Positions 1 through 9,252 are shown, numbered from the stretch's first letter. The stretch: DNA of 64,000 bases from Flammeovirgaceae bacterium UBA4465 (GCA_905182375.1 CAJJBF010000007.1:223419-287418); one strand, 5' to 3'. Numbers and translations: made by a program. Notes: generated by a model from the sequence alone, not told the origin.

Positions 1-514
1 CGTTTTACTTCAGTTTCCTATTTTGGTTTCGCTCTTCTATTTCATACCCAGCGCTATCGAACTACGATTAGAATCATTTCTTTGGGCAGATGACCTGTCT
101 TCATACGACTCCATTCTTTCCCTACCTTTTAATATCCCGTTTTATGGGGATCACGTCAGTTTATTTACGCTCTTGATGGCAGGATCCACCATTTTATATA
201 CGATGGCCAATTCACAAATGACCACGATTCAGGGTCCTATGAAAACCATGCAATACCTCATGCCCATCATGTTTTTGTTCTTTTTCAACTCCTACCCTTC
301 AGGTCTTTCCTATTATTATTTCATTACCAATTTAGTTTCTTTCGGTCAAATTGCCTTGTTTAGAAAATTTGTGAATGAAGATAAAATAAAATTGATCATG
401 GAAGAAAATAAAAAGAAAAACGTGAATAAGAAAAAGTCTAAATTCCAGACCCGTCTTGAAGATGCCATGAAAGCGAATCAAACTGCACAAAAAAATAAGG
501 GTAAGAAAAAATAA
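1..514 (+). CDS. yidC: Membrane protein insertase YidC, C-terminal part (5' end outside window)
   Basis: This is the C-terminal third of YidC/Oxa1, which inserts and folds inner-membrane proteins alone or with SecYEG. The open frame enters from base 2, so the TTG at 23 is only an internal codon. The visible part reads LLQFPILVSLFYFIPSAIELR, the well-conserved segment of the 60-kDa insertase family, followed by two or three hydrophobic segments and the motif YPSGLSYYYFITN. The last 45 residues are very lysine-rich, as is usual for the ribosome-facing tail. It lies upstream of parA; yidC close to parAB is common near the replication origin, but no origin is visible here. Confidence 0.93.
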   Translation, partial: VLLQFPILVSLFYFIPSAIELRLESFLWADDLSSYDSILSLPFNIPFYGDHVSLFTLLMAGSTILYTMANSQMTTIQGPMKTMQYLMPIMFLFFFNSYPSGLSYYYFITNLVSFGQIALFRKFVNEDKIKLIMEENKKKNVNKKKSKFQTRLEDAMKANQTAQKNKGKKK

Positions 515-633
515 CTGTAATAAATAAGGACCGCGTTTTAACTTAATTATTCATTTTAACGCGACATCTGTATCCAAAATATTAATTGTTGCTTTCTTTA
601 TCCAAGTAATGGGATAATTCTCTCCTTCTGACA

Positions 634-641
634 TATATTTG
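634..641 (+). promoter_or_regulatory. Candidate -7 element for parA
   Basis: TATATTTG fits the Bacteroidota vegetative -7 consensus TAnnTTTG. It would start transcription about 35 bases before the parA ATG. I see no good TTG/TTTG -33 element 19-21 bases upstream, so the call rests on the -7 match and its position only. Confidence 0.4.
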
Positions 642-682
642 TTTACTCTTTAGAGGCCAAAAAAATTCAGATTCGTTAAAGT

Positions 683-1459
683 ATGGGAAAAATTATATCA
701 GTTGCCAATCAAAAAGGTGGCGTCGGAAAGACGACCACTGCAATCAACCTTGCGGCAAGTCTGGCAGCATTAGAGTTTAATACCCTCATTGTAGACGCTG
801 ATCCTCAAGCCAATGCCACTTCTGGCGTGGGTTTAGACCCTAATCAAATTACGACGGGTATTTATGAATGTATGATCAACGGAATCGCAGTAAAGGACAG
901 TGTCCACAAAACAAATATTAAGTACTTAGACATCCTCCCCTCTCATATCAATTTGGTGGGAGCAGAGGTTGAAATGATCAATTTGGACAATCGCGAAGAC
1001 AAAATGAAAAGTGTGCTCAACGAGGTCAGGGAGAATTATGATTTTATCATTATTGACTGCTCGCCTTCCTTGGGTCTCATTACCATCAATGCTTTGACCG
1101 CTTCTGACTCAGTAATTGTTCCTGTTCAATGTGAATATTTTGCTCTAGAAGGTTTGGGGAAATTATTGAATACGATTAAAATAATTCAAACTCGACTGAA
1201 TACAGCCCTCCAAATTGAAGGTATTTTGATGACCATGTACGACATTAGACTCAACTTATCTAATCAAGTGGTGGGTGAAATAAGAACCCATTTTAAAACG
1301 ATCGCTTTCGAAACCATTATTCCCAGAAATGTGAAGCTCAGCGAATCACCAAGTTTTGGATTACCTGTAATTTCTCATGATGCGGATAGCAAAGGGGCTA
1401 CGAGTTATATAAACCTAGCAAAAGAAATTTTAAGACGTAATCAAATTAAAGCTGCTTAA
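683..1459 (+). CDS. parA: Chromosome partitioning ATPase ParA (Soj family)
   Basis: ParA-type P-loop ATPase that acts with ParB to segregate the replicated origin region. The deviant Walker A motif KGGVGKTT lies at residues 11-18, preceded by the usual start MGKIISVANQ. The Walker A-prime region (VDADPQANATSGVG) and the Walker B region (FIIIDCSPSLG) are both intact, and the length of 258 aa is typical of chromosomal Soj. The gene is followed after one base by parB, forming a co-transcribed pair. The ATG at 683 is fixed by the conserved N-terminus. Confidence 0.96.
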   Translation: MGKIISVANQKGGVGKTTTAINLAASLAALEFNTLIVDADPQANATSGVGLDPNQITTGIYECMINGIAVKDSVHKTNIKYLDILPSHINLVGAEVEMINLDNREDKMKSVLNEVRENYDFIIIDCSPSLGLITINALTASDSVIVPVQCEYFALEGLGKLLNTIKIIQTRLNTALQIEGILMTMYDIRLNLSNQVVGEIRTHFKTIAFETIIPRNVKLSESPSFGLPVISHDADSKGATSYINLAKEILRRNQIKAA

Positions 1460-1460
1460 A

Positions 1461-2354
1461 ATGGCCGCAAAGAAAAATACAGGTTTAGGTAAAGGTTTGG
1501 GGGCATTGCTTTCAGAGCCCTCCTTAATCGTCCATGAATTGAATGCGGAGCCCATGATCCGTGATCGATCTCCCCTTATTGGGGAAATCTCAATTTCTCA
1601 AATTGAAGTAAACCCCTTTCAACCGAGATCTTATTTTAATGAAGAGGCGCTTAATGATCTGGCACAATCTATTCAAGTTCAAGGTATCATTCAACCCATC
1701 ACAGTACGAAAGCTTTCTGAGAATAAATATCAACTTATTTCTGGGGAACGTCGCCTTCAAGCTTCTAAAAAAGCCGGTTTAGAACAAATTCCTGCTTACA
1801 TAAGGCTAGCAGATGATCAACAGATGCTTGAAATGGCATTGATAGAAAACATTCAAAGAGAAAATCTAAATGCCATTGAAATTGCTTTGAGTTACCAAAG
1901 ATTACTTTCTGAATGTGATTTAAAGCAAGAGCAATTGGGAGATAGAGTAGGTAAAAATAGATCTACTGTGACCAATTATTTACGTCTATTAAAACTACCG
2001 CCTGATATTCAAATTGGATTAAGAGACAACCTTTTGTCTATGGGGCATGCCCGCTCACTTATTGTGATAGATGATATAGCGTTGCAATTAGAGGTATTTC
2101 AGAAAATTTTGTCTGAGGGTTTATCTGTCAGAAAAACTGAATCTATAGTAAGAAGTCTCGTTAATAATAAACCCAACAATCCGGTTGAGGCTGCCGTCAT
2201 GACTCCTGAAATAGAAAAAGTCCAAAGACAACTCTCCTCGCATTTCGGAACGATGATAAAAATTAAATCAAAAAACAATGCTAAAGGTGAAATCAGTATT
2301 CCTTTTACATCGGTTAATGAACTCAATAGGATCTTGGATCTCCTCGAGATATAA
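1461..2354 (+). CDS. parB: Chromosome partitioning protein ParB
   Basis: DNA-binding partner of ParA that loads on parS sites and spreads as a CTP-dependent clamp. The N-terminus has the Spo0J-like GLGKGLGALL stretch, followed by the ParB/Srx domain with NPFQPRSYF and the nucleotide-binding signature SGERRLQASKKAG near residues 93-106. A helix-turn-helix follows (KNRSTVTNYLRLL, about 165-177). The length of 297 aa is normal. I found no parS-like palindrome by eye in the window. The 3' end overlaps the start of the next gene. Confidence 0.95.
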   Translation: MAAKKNTGLGKGLGALLSEPSLIVHELNAEPMIRDRSPLIGEISISQIEVNPFQPRSYFNEEALNDLAQSIQVQGIIQPITVRKLSENKYQLISGERRLQASKKAGLEQIPAYIRLADDQQMLEMALIENIQRENLNAIEIALSYQRLLSECDLKQEQLGDRVGKNRSTVTNYLRLLKLPPDIQIGLRDNLLSMGHARSLIVIDDIALQLEVFQKILSEGLSVRKTESIVRSLVNNKPNNPVEAAVMTPEIEKVQRQLSSHFGTMIKIKSKNNAKGEISIPFTSVNELNRILDLLEI

Positions 2355-2925
2355 ATTACTCTTTGCCCTTTCTTGGATATGTTGTAGCTTTTTTTACAGC
2401 CATGCACAAGAGAAATTCAGATTGGATACGAGCTTTTTGAATATGGATTCGGATATGTATTTCAAGGAGATTTCAAAAGTTGATCCTATGAAATCAGCCA
2501 TGCTTTCAGCCATACTGCCCGGATTAGGCCAAATTAATAATAAGCAGGCCTTTAAAGTTCCCTTTGTCTACGCCGGGTTTATGGGTTTCGCGCATTTCAT
2601 CAATGAAAACAATAAACTTTATCATACTTTTAGAAATGCCTATCTCGCAACTACTGATAACCGCTTAGATACTGAAAATAAAATTGAAGGGCAATTCAGC
2701 TCTAGTGCTCTTAAGCAACAAGCCGATAATTTAAAGCGAGACCGAGATTATTTGGTTTTACTCATGACCTTATTTTATTTGACGAATGTGGCTGACGCCT
2801 ATATTTCAGGACACTTACGGGAATTTAAAATTAATGACTCTTTTTTGGCACAATTGCGACCTGCTATTGAATCAACTCCCTTATCTTCGCCCGTGTTTGG
2901 ATTCTCACTAAAAATTTCTTTCTAA
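2317..2925 (+). CDS. DUF5683-type membrane/secreted protein
   Basis: Protein of about 200 aa with an N-terminal signal peptide or signal anchor ending near SHAQEKF. The core KSAMLSAILPGLGQINNKQ is the recognisable DUF5683 motif (a P-x-GLGQ-x-YN-type turn found in small membrane proteins of Bacteroidota). A second hydrophobic segment with FYLTNVADAYISGHL matches the family's conserved V-D-A motif. The ATG at 2317 is preferred over the one at 2278 because it starts directly before the signal sequence and lessens the overlap with parB to 38 bases. Its place between parB and dapB is a conserved arrangement as I recall it; the molecular role is unknown. Confidence 0.8.
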   Translation: MNSIGSWISSRYKLLFALSWICCSFFYSHAQEKFRLDTSFLNMDSDMYFKEISKVDPMKSAMLSAILPGLGQINNKQAFKVPFVYAGFMGFAHFINENNKLYHTFRNAYLATTDNRLDTENKIEGQFSSSALKQQADNLKRDRDYLVLLMTLFYLTNVADAYISGHLREFKINDSFLAQLRPAIESTPLSSPVFGFSLKISF

Positions 2926-2933
2926 CGTTCACG

Positions 2934-3647
2934 ATGAATATTGCGCTGATAGGTTATGGTAAAATGGGGAAGTCCATTGAAAAAATGGCTACTCAAAGGG
3001 GTCATCATATCTCTTCAATTGTAGATTTGGATAGCCAAGAAAAATTATCTGAAATCGCGCCTGATAACACGGATGTCGTCATTGAGTTTTCAAATCCTTC
3101 TTCCGCATTTGACAATATAGGCGCTTGTTTGAGACAAAAAGTACCAGTAATATCGGGCACAACCGGATGGCTCGATCAATTACCTGACATTGAGGAACTC
3201 TGTGTCGCTCATCAAGGAACTTTTTTAACCGCTTCGAATTTTAGTTTGGGAGTCAATATCTTTTTCAAACTCAATGAATGGTTGAGTCAAGTCATGGGAC
3301 AATTTCCAGATTACAAAATAGATATTGAGGAAACCCACCATTTACAAAAATTAGATAAACCCAGCGGTACAGCCATAACCCTGGCCGAAGACATTATCAA
3401 GACCCATCCTCACTATCGTCGCTGGGCCCTCGATGCTTCCAAGGAAAACGATATAAAAATAGCTTCTTTTAGACAAGAAGAAGTAGCCGGAAAGCATGTA
3501 ATCAAATACCATTCTTCCATCGATACAATAGCAATAACTCACGAAGCCCACTCGAGAGAGGGCTTTGCTTTGGGAGCGGTACTCGTTGCTGAATGGATTC
3601 AGGACAAAAAAGGTATTTTTACCATGAATGATTTTATAAAAATATAA
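2934..3647 (+). CDS. dapB: 4-hydroxy-tetrahydrodipicolinate reductase
   Basis: NAD(P)H-dependent reductase of the lysine/diaminopimelate pathway, giving tetrahydrodipicolinate for lysine and peptidoglycan. The N-terminal Rossmann motif GYGKMGKSIEKMA is at residues 7-19. The DapB signature ETHHLQKLDKPSGTA carries the catalytic His and Lys and the substrate-binding loop (about residues 126-140). The length of 237 aa matches the short form usual in Bacteroidota. It lies 8 bases after the DUF5683 gene and 9 bases before lepB, consistent with one operon. Confidence 0.95.
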   Translation: MNIALIGYGKMGKSIEKMATQRGHHISSIVDLDSQEKLSEIAPDNTDVVIEFSNPSSAFDNIGACLRQKVPVISGTTGWLDQLPDIEELCVAHQGTFLTASNFSLGVNIFFKLNEWLSQVMGQFPDYKIDIEETHHLQKLDKPSGTAITLAEDIIKTHPHYRRWALDASKENDIKIASFRQEEVAGKHVIKYHSSIDTIAITHEAHSREGFALGAVLVAEWIQDKKGIFTMNDFIKI

Positions 3648-3656
3648 CACACTTAT

Positions 3657-5090
3657 ATGTATTTCAATGATTTTAGTATGATCTCCTTTGCAACCCTAAT
3701 GCTGGGAGCATATTTACTGCAAGCAATTGCCTATTATAAATTCTTTGTAAAGTCTGAGCAGCCAGGATGGATAGGTTTTATACCACTTTATAACTATTAC
3801 ATTCATTTACAAATCGTTGGTCGGCCCAAATGGTGGATGCTCTTATTATTTGTGCCTGTAGCCAATTTCTTTGTCGCCCTAACCATTCACCTGGACTTAC
3901 TTAAATCATTCCAAAGATATCGTTATGTAGACCAAGTTTTAGGGGTTCTATTCGCACCTTTTTATATGGTTTATGTTGCCTTTGGTCCGACTACCTACCT
4001 TGGTAAAGCTACTGATTTACCCAAAGTTCAAAAAGGCCCTTTTAAAGAATGGTTTGAGGCTATTGTTTTTGCGGTTTTTGCGGCTACCATCATTCGATGG
4101 GCATTCATGGAGGCTTATGTCATTCCAACACCTTCGATGGAGCGTTCTCTTCTGGTCGGTGACTTTCTTTTTGTAAGTAAGTTAGAGTACGGTCCTAGAA
4201 CACCTAAAACTCCACTGCAATTACCCCTAACTCATGCCAAAGTTTGGGGAACCGATCTCCCTTCCTATTTCAGCGGAATACAGCTTCCTCAATTTCGACT
4301 ACCAAGTTTAGGTCGTGTGGAGAGAAACGATGTAGTCGTATTTAACTATCCCCCAGAGTTTGAAAATCCTAAAGACTTAAGAACGCATTACATCAAAAGG
4401 TGTGTAGGTGTTTCCGGTGATGTGATTGAAGTAAAATATGGGCAAGTACACATCAACCAAGCCGTCGCTGATAATCCTGAATTCATGCAAATGCGGTATT
4501 TTGTTGAAACAGATCAAAATATCAAGGATCGAATTTTTCGAGAAAATAATATTTGGGAATACTACCCCTCTTTCGGTTCAGATAATCGCAAAGGTTATAT
4601 CATTAATACCACTGAAAGTTCTGCCAATCAGCTAGCTAATCTTAGTTTTATCAAAAGTGTTGACCTTCAACTTGATTATGAAGATAAAATAGAGTCTCGA
4701 ATATTTCCAAATGCTGAATATTATCCCTGGAATGGAGATCATTATGGTCCACTCCTTATTCCTTACAAAGGTATGACCATTGATATAAACGACTCAACCC
4801 TCGCGATGTATGGAAGTACCATAAGCAATTATGAGGAACAAGGAATCGTTGAAATCATAGAGGATCAATTACTCATAGCAGGTCAACCGGTCATGAAATA
4901 TACTTTTGCTAAAAATTATTATTTCATGATGGGTGATAATCGTCATAATTCTTTGGATTCTAGGTATTTTGGATTTGTTTCGGAAGATTTTATTGTAGGA
5001 GAAGCCTCCTTTATTTGGCTTTCTTTGGATGATAAAGCGGATCTGTTTGACAAAATACGCTGGGGACGGCTTTTCAATACCATCAACTGA
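3657..5090 (+). CDS. lepB: Signal peptidase I with N-terminal membrane domain
   Basis: Type I leader peptidase that cleaves signal peptides at the outer face of the inner membrane. The Ser-Lys dyad is visible: Ser160 in IPTPSMERSLLVGD and Lys247 in THYIKRCVGVSGD. The C-terminal box MMGDNRHNSLDSRYFG is also present. At 477 aa it is longer than enterobacterial LepB, because about 130 residues with several hydrophobic segments (DUF5684-like: PGWIGFIPLYNYYI) precede the catalytic part and a large insert lies between the Lys box and the final box. Both extensions are usual in Bacteroidota. Confidence 0.93.
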   Translation: MYFNDFSMISFATLMLGAYLLQAIAYYKFFVKSEQPGWIGFIPLYNYYIHLQIVGRPKWWMLLLFVPVANFFVALTIHLDLLKSFQRYRYVDQVLGVLFAPFYMVYVAFGPTTYLGKATDLPKVQKGPFKEWFEAIVFAVFAATIIRWAFMEAYVIPTPSMERSLLVGDFLFVSKLEYGPRTPKTPLQLPLTHAKVWGTDLPSYFSGIQLPQFRLPSLGRVERNDVVVFNYPPEFENPKDLRTHYIKRCVGVSGDVIEVKYGQVHINQAVADNPEFMQMRYFVETDQNIKDRIFRENNIWEYYPSFGSDNRKGYIINTTESSANQLANLSFIKSVDLQLDYEDKIESRIFPNAEYYPWNGDHYGPLLIPYKGMTIDINDSTLAMYGSTISNYEEQGIVEIIEDQLLIAGQPVMKYTFAKNYYFMMGDNRHNSLDSRYFGFVSEDFIVGEASFIWLSLDDKADLFDKIRWGRLFNTIN

Positions 5091-5115
5091 TTAATTTCTT
5101 AATCATTAAAAACTA

Positions 5116-5778
5116 CTACCAAAGTATAGGTTGCTGGCCGTTCTTGATTAAAAAATAATTGGCTTTACTAAAATGTTCATTCCCCTGAAATCCACGATAG
5201 CATGAAAGGGGTGAAGGATGTGCAGAAGTTAATATTAGATGTTTTTCATCATCAATCAATCCCTTTTTTCGACCGGCAAAAGCGCCCCATAAAAGAAAAA
5301 CTAAATTTTGTTTTTTATTAGACAAATGAAGGATCACCTGATCGGTAAAACGTTCCCATCCTAAATGCTTGTGTGATCCAGGCTGGGACGCCTCAACCGT
5401 TAAAATAGCATTCAACAAGAGTACCCCCTGCTCAGCCCAACGTACCAAAGATCCCTCTTGGGGAATCTCATTTCCTAAATCTCGTTTTATCTCCTTTAAA
5501 ATATTCAATAATGATGGCGGAATCATCGCGCCCTTTTTAACAGAAAAAGACAATCCATGAGCTTGATCCACTCCGTGGTAAGGATCTTGACCCAGAATAA
5601 CCACCTTTGTTTGGTGAAAAGAACACAATTCAAAAGCTTTGAAAATATCATTTTTATCTGGGTATATTTTTTCTGATGCATAGGCCAATAGTACCTTGTC
5701 AATCAAACTTTTATAATAAGGCTTATGGTAACTTTTCTCTAAGATGGCTTGCCAAGAGGGTTCATTAATTGAAAGCAC
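5116..5778 (-). CDS. ung: Uracil-DNA glycosylase
   Basis: Family-1 UDG that excises uracil from DNA in base-excision repair. The water-activating motif GQDPYHG with the catalytic Asp is near residues 63-69, and the minor-groove intercalation motif HPSPLS is near the C-terminus. The 220-aa length matches the family. It is convergent with lepB, with only 25 bases between the stops. A short AT-rich hairpin (5088-5105) overlaps the lepB stop and might serve both genes, but it lacks a clear T-run. Confidence 0.96.
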   Translation of the reverse strand: MLSINEPSWQAILEKSYHKPYYKSLIDKVLLAYASEKIYPDKNDIFKAFELCSFHQTKVVILGQDPYHGVDQAHGLSFSVKKGAMIPPSLLNILKEIKRDLGNEIPQEGSLVRWAEQGVLLLNAILTVEASQPGSHKHLGWERFTDQVILHLSNKKQNLVFLLWGAFAGRKKGLIDDEKHLILTSAHPSPLSCYRGFQGNEHFSKANYFLIKNGQQPILW

Positions 5779-6001
5779 AGATGATGATTAAATTATACAT
5801 ATAGATGTAAATTAAAATAAATTACGGTGACTCTTATTTTTGGCAGGTATTTCCATTTTAACCCTTATTTTGAATAAGAATCTTTCTTTATTTTAATACG
5901 GATTTTCTAGAGGTCTTGGAAATAAACAATAAGCTTTATATATTGCTTTTAAGGGACGATTATATTCAATAAACCCATTCCCGATTAAGAAGATTTTAAT
6001 T

Positions 6002-6388
6002 ATGGTTACAGATATTACCGAAGATGTAAAAGTGAGTGTGGAGACAGCCTATCGAGCGGATTATTCAGATCCTGCCCAGAGTCATTTTGTTTTTACCTAT
6101 CGCATTACTATCGAAAATCAAGGTAATAAAACAGTTCAGTTGAAACTTCGGCATTGGGAAATATTTGATACGACTTATCCATTGAAAGAGGTTGATGGCG
6201 AAGGCGTAACGGGAAAACAACCCATCCTTGAGCCTGGACAATCACATCAATACGTATCTGGATGCAATCTCAAATCTGGTGTGGGTAAAATGGTAGGCTA
6301 TTATACCATGGAACGCATCAGTGATGGCTACCAATTTAACGTAAACATCCCTGAATTTGTATTGATCAATCCTATCAAATTCAATTAA
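6002..6388 (+). CDS. apaG: ApaG domain protein
   Basis: A 128-aa ApaG/CorD-type protein, an immunoglobulin-like beta sandwich. E. coli ApaG is linked to magnesium and cobalt tolerance, but its biochemical role is unclear. The recognisable features are the N-terminal ITEDVKVSVETAYRADYSDP, the central YRITIENQGNKTVQLKLRHW and the ending GYYTMERISDGYQFNVNIPEF, all in family order. It is followed closely (4 bases) by a methyltransferase-like gene, suggesting co-transcription. Confidence 0.92.
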   Translation: MVTDITEDVKVSVETAYRADYSDPAQSHFVFTYRITIENQGNKTVQLKLRHWEIFDTTYPLKEVDGEGVTGKQPILEPGQSHQYVSGCNLKSGVGKMVGYYTMERISDGYQFNVNIPEFVLINPIKFN

Positions 6389-6392
6389 CATT

Positions 6393-7103
6393 TTGTCGAG
6401 GCTTAGCTCCTACTTTCTAAGGGGTCTCTATTATTTAAATTACATCAACAATTCCTTGGATGGCCATCAAATACATTCTCCTTATGTTTTTAATCTTTAT
6501 TCGGCGTTAATTAAAAACAACGGCAGCCGCTTCAAGCCTAGAAAAATCCATCAACAGCTCCTTAACCTTGAAGAAATCAATGCGTCGATCGCATCAAAAA
6601 AAACACATCAATACATTGCTGATCTTGTGCCTCACTTGGGTCTTCAATCTTTATTATATGTTCATTATGATTCTGGATCTCATTCAAAAAATGTCCTCAG
6701 CCAGATTAAATTCATTTCCACCCGAATAAAGGAAACCACCTGGGTCAGCACGGGGGTAGCATCACCCCCTACTCAGAAATCAGATTTGAATGAAAAAGAG
6801 TTCGAAATTGACCCTAAGGCTTCTTTTTTTCATATCATTAACCGTGATCTCTATGAAATGGTCATATTAGACATCTCATGGATACGCGAAGATCTGTCAG
6901 ATTATCTAACGTTATTGTCATCAATACATCAACCACCAAAAGCAATCCTTTTTCTGAATATACATCTCAATCCCCAAAATCATCAATCATGGAAAAGCAT
7001 CACCAATGATGCGAAGATCTCATTGACCATTGATTTATTCCACATTGGGCTGGTTTTTCTTAATTTAAAAATGGAAAAACAGCATTTTGTTCTAAAGAGT
7101 TGA
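6393..7103 (+). CDS. Methyltransferase-like protein of Bacteroidota (function unproven)
   Basis: A 236-aa protein that begins at a TTG codon; no ATG fits better. The N-terminal segment DGHQIHSPYVFNLY and the C-terminal segment IDLFHIGLVFLNLKMEKQHF resemble a family usually annotated as class I SAM-dependent methyltransferases in Bacteroidota. The central glycine-rich SAM loop is poorly preserved: VHYDSGSHSKN stands where E/D-x-G-x-G-x-S would be expected. Catalytic activity is therefore doubtful, and the family assignment rests on memory of the terminal motifs. It probably belongs to the apaG transcription unit. Confidence 0.6.
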   Translation: MSRLSSYFLRGLYYLNYINNSLDGHQIHSPYVFNLYSALIKNNGSRFKPRKIHQQLLNLEEINASIASKKTHQYIADLVPHLGLQSLLYVHYDSGSHSKNVLSQIKFISTRIKETTWVSTGVASPPTQKSDLNEKEFEIDPKASFFHIINRDLYEMVILDISWIREDLSDYLTLLSSIHQPPKAILFLNIHLNPQNHQSWKSITNDAKISLTIDLFHIGLVFLNLKMEKQHFVLKS

Positions 7104-7124
7104 TCAAATATTTACGGTATCCTT

Positions 7125-7132
7125 TAAATTTG
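7125..7132 (+). promoter_or_regulatory. Candidate -7 element TAAATTTG
   Basis: A perfect match to the Bacteroidota -7 consensus TAnnTTTG. A TTG lies at 7100-7102, 22 bases upstream, slightly longer than the usual spacer. The inferred start site would fall only a few bases before 7143, which favours the ATG at 7152 over the TTG at 7143 as the start of the next gene. Confidence 0.5.
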
Positions 7133-7151
7133 TAAAAAATTATTGAATTTA

Positions 7152-8087
7152 ATGTCAGATCATCAAAACGAAGTCCCGAGTCTTCTCTCCGATCCTCAAC
7201 TCCCAAAAAAAAATAATAAGACTCTAAAAATTGGAATGACTTTAGCCATAATGGCCATTGCGTTACTTGTTTATTTTATTCAGGACGAACAGCAACAAAA
7301 TTTGCTGAAAGAAGAAGCTTTGACCGCCGCATTTTTACAACTGGACTCTCTCTCCAATGAGCTAGATAAACGCATATTAACCATCTCTCAACTGGGTGGT
7401 GAGATAGATACATTGGTAGGTATCAAGCAAAAACTTGAGGAAGAAAAAATGTATTTTCTAAATAAAGACCAACGACAAAAAATAACTCTGGGTACGCTCA
7501 GAGATAAAGTAGAAGGCTACCGCCAGTTGCTTCTGATCAAAGATGAAGAAATCAATCAATTGACTCAGATAAATGAGCAGCTCACGACCGAAAATATCGA
7601 ATTAAAAAATGAAACACAGGCGCTCAATCAGTCAATCAATGATATAAAGCTAGAAAAAAAAGATCTCAATCAAAAGGTACAATTGCTGTCAAAGCTTAAA
7701 ATCGAAGATTTTATCATTGCTGCAATCGATGTGAAGGGCAAAGAACGCTCAGACAGTTTTAGAAAAAAGCACATTAACCAGCTCCAAATTACTTTTGTAC
7801 TGTCAGAAAATGAAGTCGCACCCATCGAGGGTAAAAAGCTATGGATCCGTGTGGTCGCTCCAGACAACAATGTGTATTATAATGTGAATATGGGTTCTGG
7901 TTCCTTTACTTTTTTAAGTAGGGAATTATTCTATACCGCTCAAAAAGAAATTCTTTATGACCGTTCCCAACAAAGAGTCGTAGTTTATTACGAAAAAGGT
8001 ACGCCTTACTTGATTGGACCACATACTGTAGAAGTTTATACGGACGACTATCTCGTTGGATCGGGAAGTTTTATTGTGAAAAGCTAG
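7152..8087 (+). CDS. Membrane-anchored coiled-coil protein
   Basis: A 311-aa protein of unknown function. It has a short cytoplasmic N-terminus and one membrane helix (MTLAIMAIALLVYFI, about residues 30-45). A long heptad-rich coiled coil follows, to about residue 185 (repeated ENxELKNE and IKLEKKDLNQKVQLLSKLK patterns), and then a compact C-terminal domain rich in beta-strand patterns. The topology suggests a periplasmic coiled coil with a globular head. It precedes the ribosomal protein operon but is separated from it by its own spacer and promoter. Confidence 0.75.
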   Translation: MSDHQNEVPSLLSDPQLPKKNNKTLKIGMTLAIMAIALLVYFIQDEQQQNLLKEEALTAAFLQLDSLSNELDKRILTISQLGGEIDTLVGIKQKLEEEKMYFLNKDQRQKITLGTLRDKVEGYRQLLLIKDEEINQLTQINEQLTTENIELKNETQALNQSINDIKLEKKDLNQKVQLLSKLKIEDFIIAAIDVKGKERSDSFRKKHINQLQITFVLSENEVAPIEGKKLWIRVVAPDNNVYYNVNMGSGSFTFLSRELFYTAQKEILYDRSQQRVVVYYEKGTPYLIGPHTVEVYTDDYLVGSGSFIVKS

Positions 8088-8096
8088 TCAAAAAGA

Positions 8097-8126
8097 TTGA
8101 TTTTTAATCAACATTAGCTATTTTCG
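8097..8126 (+). promoter_or_regulatory. Candidate promoter of the rpsF-rpsR-rplI operon
   Basis: TTG at 8097-8099, a 19-base spacer, then TATTTTCG at 8119-8126. This is close to the Bacteroidota pattern TTTG-N19-TAnnTTTG. It leaves a leader of about 27 bases before the rpsF ATG. Confidence 0.5.
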
Positions 8127-8158
8127 CACTCTTAAAATTACATTTTATAAATTTCAAT

Positions 8159-8527
8159 ATGAAAAAGAATTACGAAACAGTATTCATTTTAACTCCCGTT
8201 TTGTCTGACGATCAGATGAAGGATGCTGTTCTTAAATTCATAAAAGTAATTACTGATAATAAAGGCGAAGTCATCAATGAAGAGCATTGGGGATTGAAAA
8301 AATTAGCCTATTCCATCGAGCATAAAAATACTGGATTTTATCATTTACTTGAATTTAAGGCAGATCCCTCATTGGTTTCAAAACTAGAAATTGAACTCAG
8401 AAGAGACGAGAAAGTTATGCGATTTTTAACCGTAGCAATAGATAAGCATGCGCTTATTTACAACGAAAGAAGACGTAAAGGTGCTTTTAATAAGAAAGAA
8501 AATAAAGAGGAGGCTGCAAAAAAATGA
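8159..8527 (+). CDS. rpsF: 30S ribosomal protein S6
   Basis: Small-subunit protein S6, which binds the central domain of 16S rRNA together with S18. The start [21 protein letters not shown] and the segment [31 protein letters not shown] are diagnostic. The tail is basic and low-complexity ([12 protein letters not shown]). The stop overlaps the rpsR start by four bases (ATGA), the classic translational coupling in this operon. Confidence 0.97.
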   Translation: MKKNYETVFILTPVLSDDQMKDAVLKFIKVITDNKGEVINEEHWGLKKLAYSIEHKNTGFYHLLEFKADPSLVSKLEIELRRDEKVMRFLTVAIDKHALIYNERRRKGAFNKKENKEEAAKK

Positions 8528-8775
8528 CATTACAAAACGAACCAATAAATAACGATCAAGTACTTAAGAAGTACTGTAGATTCAAGAAAAGTGGAATCAA
8601 GTATATTGATTACAAAGACGGAAATTTTTTACTGAAGTTTGTAAATGATCAAGGTAAAATTTTGCCTCGCAGACTTACAGGTACTAGTTTGAAGTTTCAA
8701 CGAAAAGTAGCACAGGCGGTAAAAAGAGCAAGACATATTGCCGTTTTGCCATATGTGGCCGATTCTCTTAAATAA
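8524..8775 (+). CDS. rpsR: 30S ribosomal protein S18
   Basis: S18, partner of S6 on the platform of the small subunit. The conserved core [24 protein letters not shown] is present in the first half, followed by [34 protein letters not shown]. It has one cysteine in the position of the family's CxF motif. The 83-aa length is normal. Confidence 0.97.
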   Translation: MTLQNEPINNDQVLKKYCRFKKSGIKYIDYKDGNFLLKFVNDQGKILPRRLTGTSLKFQRKVAQAVKRARHIAVLPYVADSLK

Positions 8776-8782
8776 AATAGTT

Positions 8783-9226
8783 ATGGATATAATATTAAGA
8801 GAAGACATCAAAGGACTGGGTTATAAGAATGACACCGTCAAAGTAAAAGCAGGATACGGAAGAAATTATCTGATTCCTAAAGGAGTGGCTATATTGGCCA
8901 GCAAATCCAATAGAAAAATGATTGATGAGAATATTCGTCAAGCCGCCCATAAAGCTGAAAAATCACTTAAAGATGCTCAAGCTATTGCTGATAAAATCGG
9001 TGAAATGATTTTAGAAATCAAAACAAAAGCAGGAGAAAGTGGGAAAATTTTCGGTGCGATTACCGCAATTCAAGCGGCTGAAGCCTTGTCAGTCAGAGGA
9101 TTTGATATTGACAGAAAGAAAATAACCCTTTCTAAAGATATCAAACATGTTGGAGACCACTCAGCAGTGATTGATCTACATAAAAATGTACATCATGAAA
9201 TTACCATAAGGGTGGTTACTGAATAA
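8783..9226 (+). CDS. rplI: 50S ribosomal protein L9
   Basis: L9 binds domain V of 23S rRNA and helps keep the reading frame. The N-terminal RNA-binding domain reads MDIILREDIKGLGYKNDTV, with the signature GYGRNYLIPKGVAILAS. A connecting helix and the C-terminal domain (GKIFGAITAIQAAEAL) follow. The frame is open upstream to 8738, but the ATG at 8783 is chosen because it matches the invariant N-terminus and lies 7 bases after the rpsR stop. Confidence 0.97.
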   Translation: MDIILREDIKGLGYKNDTVKVKAGYGRNYLIPKGVAILASKSNRKMIDENIRQAAHKAEKSLKDAQAIADKIGEMILEIKTKAGESGKIFGAITAIQAAEALSVRGFDIDRKKITLSKDIKHVGDHSAVIDLHKNVHHEITIRVVTE

Positions 9227-9252
9227 TTACAAACTAATTGTATAGATTTATA

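Noticed and set aside
2099..2407. Minus-strand frame over the end of parB
   Set aside because: Antisense to the conserved parB C-terminus and to the DUF5683 start, without recognisable features.
5088..5105. Hairpin TGATTAA-TTTC-TTAATCA between lepB and ung as a terminator
   Set aside because: The stem is all A/T but one pair each side and no T-run follows on either strand; too weak to call.
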